This document shows, piece by piece, positions 6,330 to 8,143 of a stretch of DNA of 8,143 nucleotides (its first letter is position 1; each line of letters starts with the position of its first letter). The stretch spans positions 1 through 8,143 of the forward strand of contig JAPKXV010000206.1 in the NCBI GenBank assembly GCA_026394635.1, read 5' to 3'. The stretch is from Methanoregula sp. Its GTDB lineage: Archaea; Halobacteriota; Methanomicrobia; Methanomicrobiales; Methanospirillaceae. The notes beneath the pieces were generated by a model, which saw only the letters and a list, made by a program, of their open reading frames with translations, was not told where the DNA came from and searched no databases. Both the position numbers and the translations under genes were made by a program.

Positions 6330-6426
6330 GGGGATGCCAAAGTGGCGGGGGCAATGTAAATCGAAGATGTCCCGATGGATATCTTCTTTTAGTTTGCCCT
6401 TCCCTGCGGGAACGGCAAACATCCCC
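6330..6426 (+). ncRNA. candidate structured RNA, three hairpins closed by an outer stem
   Basis: This 97-nt element lies in a gene-free gap. GGGGAT (6330-6335) pairs with ATCCCC (6421-6426) as a closing stem. Directly inside is GCCA/TGGC (6336-6339 with 6343-6346, AAG loop). A 10-bp hairpin follows (6363-6372 with 6377-6386, CGAT loop), with one pair that is G·U on the plus strand and would be A·C on the minus strand. The last hairpin has 7 bp (6392-6398 with 6414-6420), a C·C mismatch, then 5 bp (6400-6404 with 6408-6412) around TGC. The last arm abuts the closing stem, allowing coaxial stacking. The wobble pair favours plus-strand RNA. It does not match tRNA, SRP RNA, RNase P, box C/D, H/ACA or riboswitch classes I know. 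All pairings are seen directly; existence as an RNA is inferred. Confidence 0.5.
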
Positions 6427-6460
6427 GAGAACGTTAAAATAGATGATTTCTACAGAGCCC

Positions 6461-6466
6461 TTTTTT
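6461..6466 (+). terminator. T-run downstream of the structured element
   Basis: Six T follow GAGCCC, 35 nt after the closing stem of the candidate RNA. They could end that transcript before the DUF308 gene begins. Alternatively they are simply part of that gene's AT-rich promoter region. Confidence 0.35.
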
Positions 6467-6468
6467 CA

Positions 6469-6474
6469 TTAAAT
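6469..6474 (+). promoter_or_regulatory. possible TATA box for the DUF308 gene
   Basis: TTAAAT lies 50 nt before the GTG at 6524, predicting a start near 6497 and a leader of about 27 nt. A second candidate, TTAAAATA at 6434-6441, is closer to consensus but further away, so the choice is uncertain. Confidence 0.35.
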
Positions 6475-6523
6475 TCATCCAAAAACCAATTATCCCCCGA
6501 GCCGATTCCCTGTAAGTGATAGT

Positions 6524-7084
6524 GTGGAATGCATGGGGTGTATCCTTGACAAAAAGTCCCTTGCCCTCCGGGGCATTGTCGCGGTTCTCGTTGGTCTCCT
6601 CGCAATTGTGGCAACAAAGTTTGTCCTTGATTTCCTCGTGTACATATTCGGCTTTTTTGCAATCATCACCGGTATCATGAATCCAGGTGTCGGGATCTCA
6701 TCGGAAAAGACCGAGATCCCCAAATGGCTCCTTCTCATCACGGGTGTACTGGGGATCCTCCTTGGGATCTTTGCGCTGCTCACACCGCTTATCATCGCCA
6801 TGACGATCACGATGTTCATCGCTGCATGGGCGCTGATCACCGGTATCTCGGAACTCGGGCTTGCGTTCTCCAGCAAAACCACTCCGCACCGTGCCGTGCT
6901 TGCTCTCTCCGGCATCATCGGCGTCGTGTTTGCCATCATCCTTGTCCTGATACCGGTTCTCGGTGCCTATGCCCTCGTCATCGTGCTGGGCGTCTACGCG
7001 CTGATCTTCGGGTTTATCAGTATTTTTCTTGGATTATCCCTGGGCAGGCAGAAAGTCGTGGTGGAAACCCAGACTATCCTGTAA
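6524..7084 (+). CDS. DUF308/HdeD-like six-helix membrane protein
   Basis: This 186-residue integral membrane protein has six predicted spans in three hairpin pairs: about 14-31, 35-52, 67-87, 88-108, 126-145 and 147-173. The opening SLALRGIVAVLVGLLAI and the repeated GI-hydrophobic-G pattern (LLLITGVLGILLGIFAL, LALSGIIGVVFAIIL) match the HdeD/DUF308 family, whose E. coli member is linked to acid resistance. The function of archaeal members is unknown. The C-terminus is hydrophilic (GRQKVVVETQ). Two starts are possible: GTG 6524, with GTGAT at 6516-6520 close upstream, or ATG 6533, three codons later. The first is kept because the ribosome site fits it better. It would add a CxxC at the N-terminus (Cys3, Cys6). 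A T-run follows the stop, and the gene appears to be transcribed alone. Confidence 0.8.
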   Translation: MECMGCILDKKSLALRGIVAVLVGLLAIVATKFVLDFLVYIFGFFAIITGIMNPGVGISSEKTEIPKWLLLITGVLGILLGIFALLTPLIIAMTITMFIAAWALITGISELGLAFSSKTTPHRAVLALSGIIGVVFAIILVLIPVLGAYALVIVLGVYALIFGFISIFLGLSLGRQKVVVETQTIL

Positions 7085-7089
7085 CACTC

Positions 7090-7109
7090 TTTTTCCATCT
7101 CGTTTTTTT
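7090..7109 (+). terminator. double oligo-T terminator after the DUF308 gene
   Basis: A T5 run (7090-7094) and a T7 run (7103-7109) follow the TAA at 7082-7084 within 25 nt, fitting archaeal intrinsic termination. Confidence 0.55.
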
Positions 7110-7137
7110 AAAGCTACAGAAGGCAGATTCGAAAGCC

Positions 7138-7146
7138 TTTTTATTT
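7138..7146 (+). promoter_or_regulatory. TATA-like box for the 94-residue membrane protein gene
   Basis: TTTTTATTT is centred 38 nt before the ATG at 7180. Initiation near 7167 would leave a leader of about 13 nt that still contains the GGTG ribosome site at 7171-7174. Confidence 0.45.
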
Positions 7147-7179
7147 CTGTTGCACAAAAATCAGACTATAGGTGTGAAG

Positions 7180-7464
7180 ATGCAGGAAATCAAAAGCGTT
7201 GACATCATGTCATGGGCAAAGATCCACGCCCTGTTCGGTATCGTATTTGGTTTAATCTATGGAATTATGTTTGCACTCATGGGTGCGGCAATCGGGCTTT
7301 CAAGAGGCATACCCGGTGTCGAGGCATTCGGCGCTCTGTCTATCATCATGTTCCCGATTATCTTTGCCATCTGCGGATTTATCGGCGGGGCGATCACGGC
7401 GCTCATGTACAATTTCTTTGCCGGAAAAATAGGTGGCGTTAAGGTCGACCTTGCACCTGAATAA
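7180..7464 (+). CDS. small archaeal membrane protein with two helices, unknown function
   Basis: This 94-residue protein has an N-terminal cytosolic-looking stretch (MQEIKSVDIMSWAKIHA), a long hydrophobic hairpin with spans at about 18-40 and 50-77, and a conserved-looking C-terminus, YNFFAGKIGGVKVDL. The layout (an AKI motif before the first span, FPIIFAICGFIGGAITALMYN in the second, and an AxxxGGxxxxL tail) resembles a widespread group of small archaeal membrane proteins, sometimes labelled DUF3566-like. I assign it by overall pattern, not by a diagnostic residue. GGTG at 7171-7174 supports ATG 7180; the upstream frame overlaps the DUF308 gene out of phase and is not coding. Its own TATA-like box and a following T-run suggest a single-gene transcript. 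Confidence 0.75.
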   Translation: MQEIKSVDIMSWAKIHALFGIVFGLIYGIMFALMGAAIGLSRGIPGVEAFGALSIIMFPIIFAICGFIGGAITALMYNFFAGKIGGVKVDLAPE

Positions 7465-7480
7465 CACCGGTTTTCTTCTC

Positions 7481-7487
7481 TTTTTTT
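7481..7487 (+). terminator. oligo-T terminator, possibly also a promoter element
   Basis: Seven T follow the stop at 7462-7464. The same tract, read as TTTTTATT (7483-7490), could serve as the TATA-like box of the PEBP gene, predicting a start near 7512. Confidence 0.45.
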
Positions 7488-7533
7488 ATTGATCCGTTCC
7501 GTCTCCGTCATGCTTATCTTTTGGAAACCCCCC

Positions 7534-8143
7534 ATGCCGATCATGAAACAACGAGCCTGTCTTCTCCTCCTGCTCTGTCTTGCATCGGCTCTCTGGCTGT
7601 GCGGCTGCACTACACCGCAACCACTATCAGCACCCCAATCACCGTCGCCGGCAGCAGCAACCCCCACAACAAACTTTCCTGCAGCCGGAACGGGATTTTT
7701 CTTGGCCCATGTCGATGCACTGGTTCCGGGCGCAGTATTACCGGAAGCATACACCTGCACAGGGGCGAGCGAGTCCCCCGCAGTGTCGTGGGAGAACGTC
7801 CCGACGGGTACCAAAAGCTTTGTCCTGATCGTGGATGACCCGGACGCTCCGGCAGGCACGTTCACGCACTGGCTCGTCTATAACATCCCGCAGGCTATCC
7901 GGCAGATCGACCGGGCGCAACCGAATGCCAAGGTGCTGGCAAACGGTGCACAACAGGGCGATAATTCCGCTGGCAGCCGCGGATATTTCCCGCCGTGCCC
8001 TCCCCCCGGGACGGCGCACCGTTATGTAGTTACGGTCTACGCTCTGGATTATGAGTTCTCCATGCCAACCGCAGACCGTGAAGATATCGATTGGGCAATG
8101 ACCAGCCATGTGCTCGGACAGGCAAAGGCAGTAACAACATTCA
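7534..8143 (+). CDS. YbhB/YbcL (PEBP) family lipoprotein, 3' end outside window
   Basis: The frame is open from ATG 7534 to the window edge (203 residues). A lipoprotein signal is seen: KQRA, a leucine-rich core (10-22), and the lipobox LCGC with Cys25 as the acylated residue. A Pro/Ser/Thr/Ala-rich linker (27-53) follows. The rest is a phosphatidylethanolamine-binding-protein domain: SPAVSWENVP (81-90), DDPDAPAGTFTHWLVYNIP (101-119) with the ligand-pocket DPDAP and HW residues, and GYFPPCPPPGTAHRY (150-164), where relatives usually read GYGGPCPP. The end, SHVLGQAKAVTTF, matches the last strand of the family, so only a few codons are missing. The domain would sit outside the cell membrane, tethered by lipid. 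ATG 7543 (MKQRAC) is an equally good start. Family members bind small phospho-ligands or inhibit proteases or kinases; the role here is unknown. Confidence 0.87.
   Translation, partial: MPIMKQRACLLLLLCLASALWLCGCTTPQPLSAPQSPSPAAATPTTNFPAAGTGFFLAHVDALVPGAVLPEAYTCTGASESPAVSWENVPTGTKSFVLIVDDPDAPAGTFTHWLVYNIPQAIRQIDRAQPNAKVLANGAQQGDNSAGSRGYFPPCPPPGTAHRYVVTVYALDYEFSMPTADREDIDWAMTSHVLGQAKAVTTF

Noticed and set aside
6334..6519. 61-codon plus-strand frame through the hairpins
   Set aside because: It is interrupted by strong stem-loops, a T-run and promoter-like sequence, and its translation resembles no protein.
6724..7179. Long upstream part of the frame containing the 94-residue membrane protein
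   Set aside because: It is out of phase over the DUF308 gene, rich in His/Arg/Cys as expected for a shadow frame, and crosses a terminator and a promoter-like box.

Overview
The window looks like a piece of a methanogenic archaeal chromosome, most plausibly from the Methanomicrobiales (Methanoregula-like). This is inferred from moderately GC-rich coding sequence, archaeal-type signals (TTTAWA-like boxes 25-35 nt before start codons, GGAGG/GGTGAT ribosome sites, short oligo-T stops after genes), a surface protein with an archaeal-style C-terminal anchor, and several small membrane proteins typical of such genomes. No phage, insertion sequence, CRISPR array, tRNA or rRNA is visible.

Layout. 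Positions 1-174 hold the end of an unidentified plus-strand gene. It overlaps the start of a complete beta-decarboxylating dehydrogenase of the isopropylmalate/homoisocitrate type (152-1123). A UbiA-type membrane prenyltransferase (2061-1186, minus) converges on the dehydrogenase and is divergent from a MurG/UGT-like glycosyltransferase (2200-3288, plus). A two-helix small membrane protein follows (3346-3564). Next comes the thiamine pair thiM (3642-4457) and thiE (4462-5109), which joins the thiazole and pyrimidine halves of thiamine phosphate. A 298-nt gap with inverted repeats precedes a secreted, probably C-terminally anchored surface protein with a four-cysteine motif (5408-6238). A 285-nt gap then holds a compact set of nested stem-loops (6330-6426). 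After it come a six-helix DUF308/HdeD-like protein (6524-7084), a 94-residue two-helix membrane protein (7180-7464), and a PEBP (YbhB/YbcL) lipoprotein that runs off the right edge a few codons before its expected end (7534-8143).

How the genes fit together. The only clear two-gene pathway unit is thiM-thiE. The dehydrogenase serves leucine or coenzyme B (2-oxosuberate) precursor synthesis. The divergent prenyltransferase/glycosyltransferase pair could act on a shared isoprenoid lipid or lipid-linked sugar. The right third is rich in envelope proteins transcribed singly, each with its own promoter-like box and T-run.

Most interesting point: the gap 6239-6523 contains two near-perfect hairpins plus a small third one. 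All three are enclosed by a 6-bp closing stem, forming a cloverleaf-like fold that matches no RNA family I recognise. It is a candidate undescribed non-coding RNA or cis-element.
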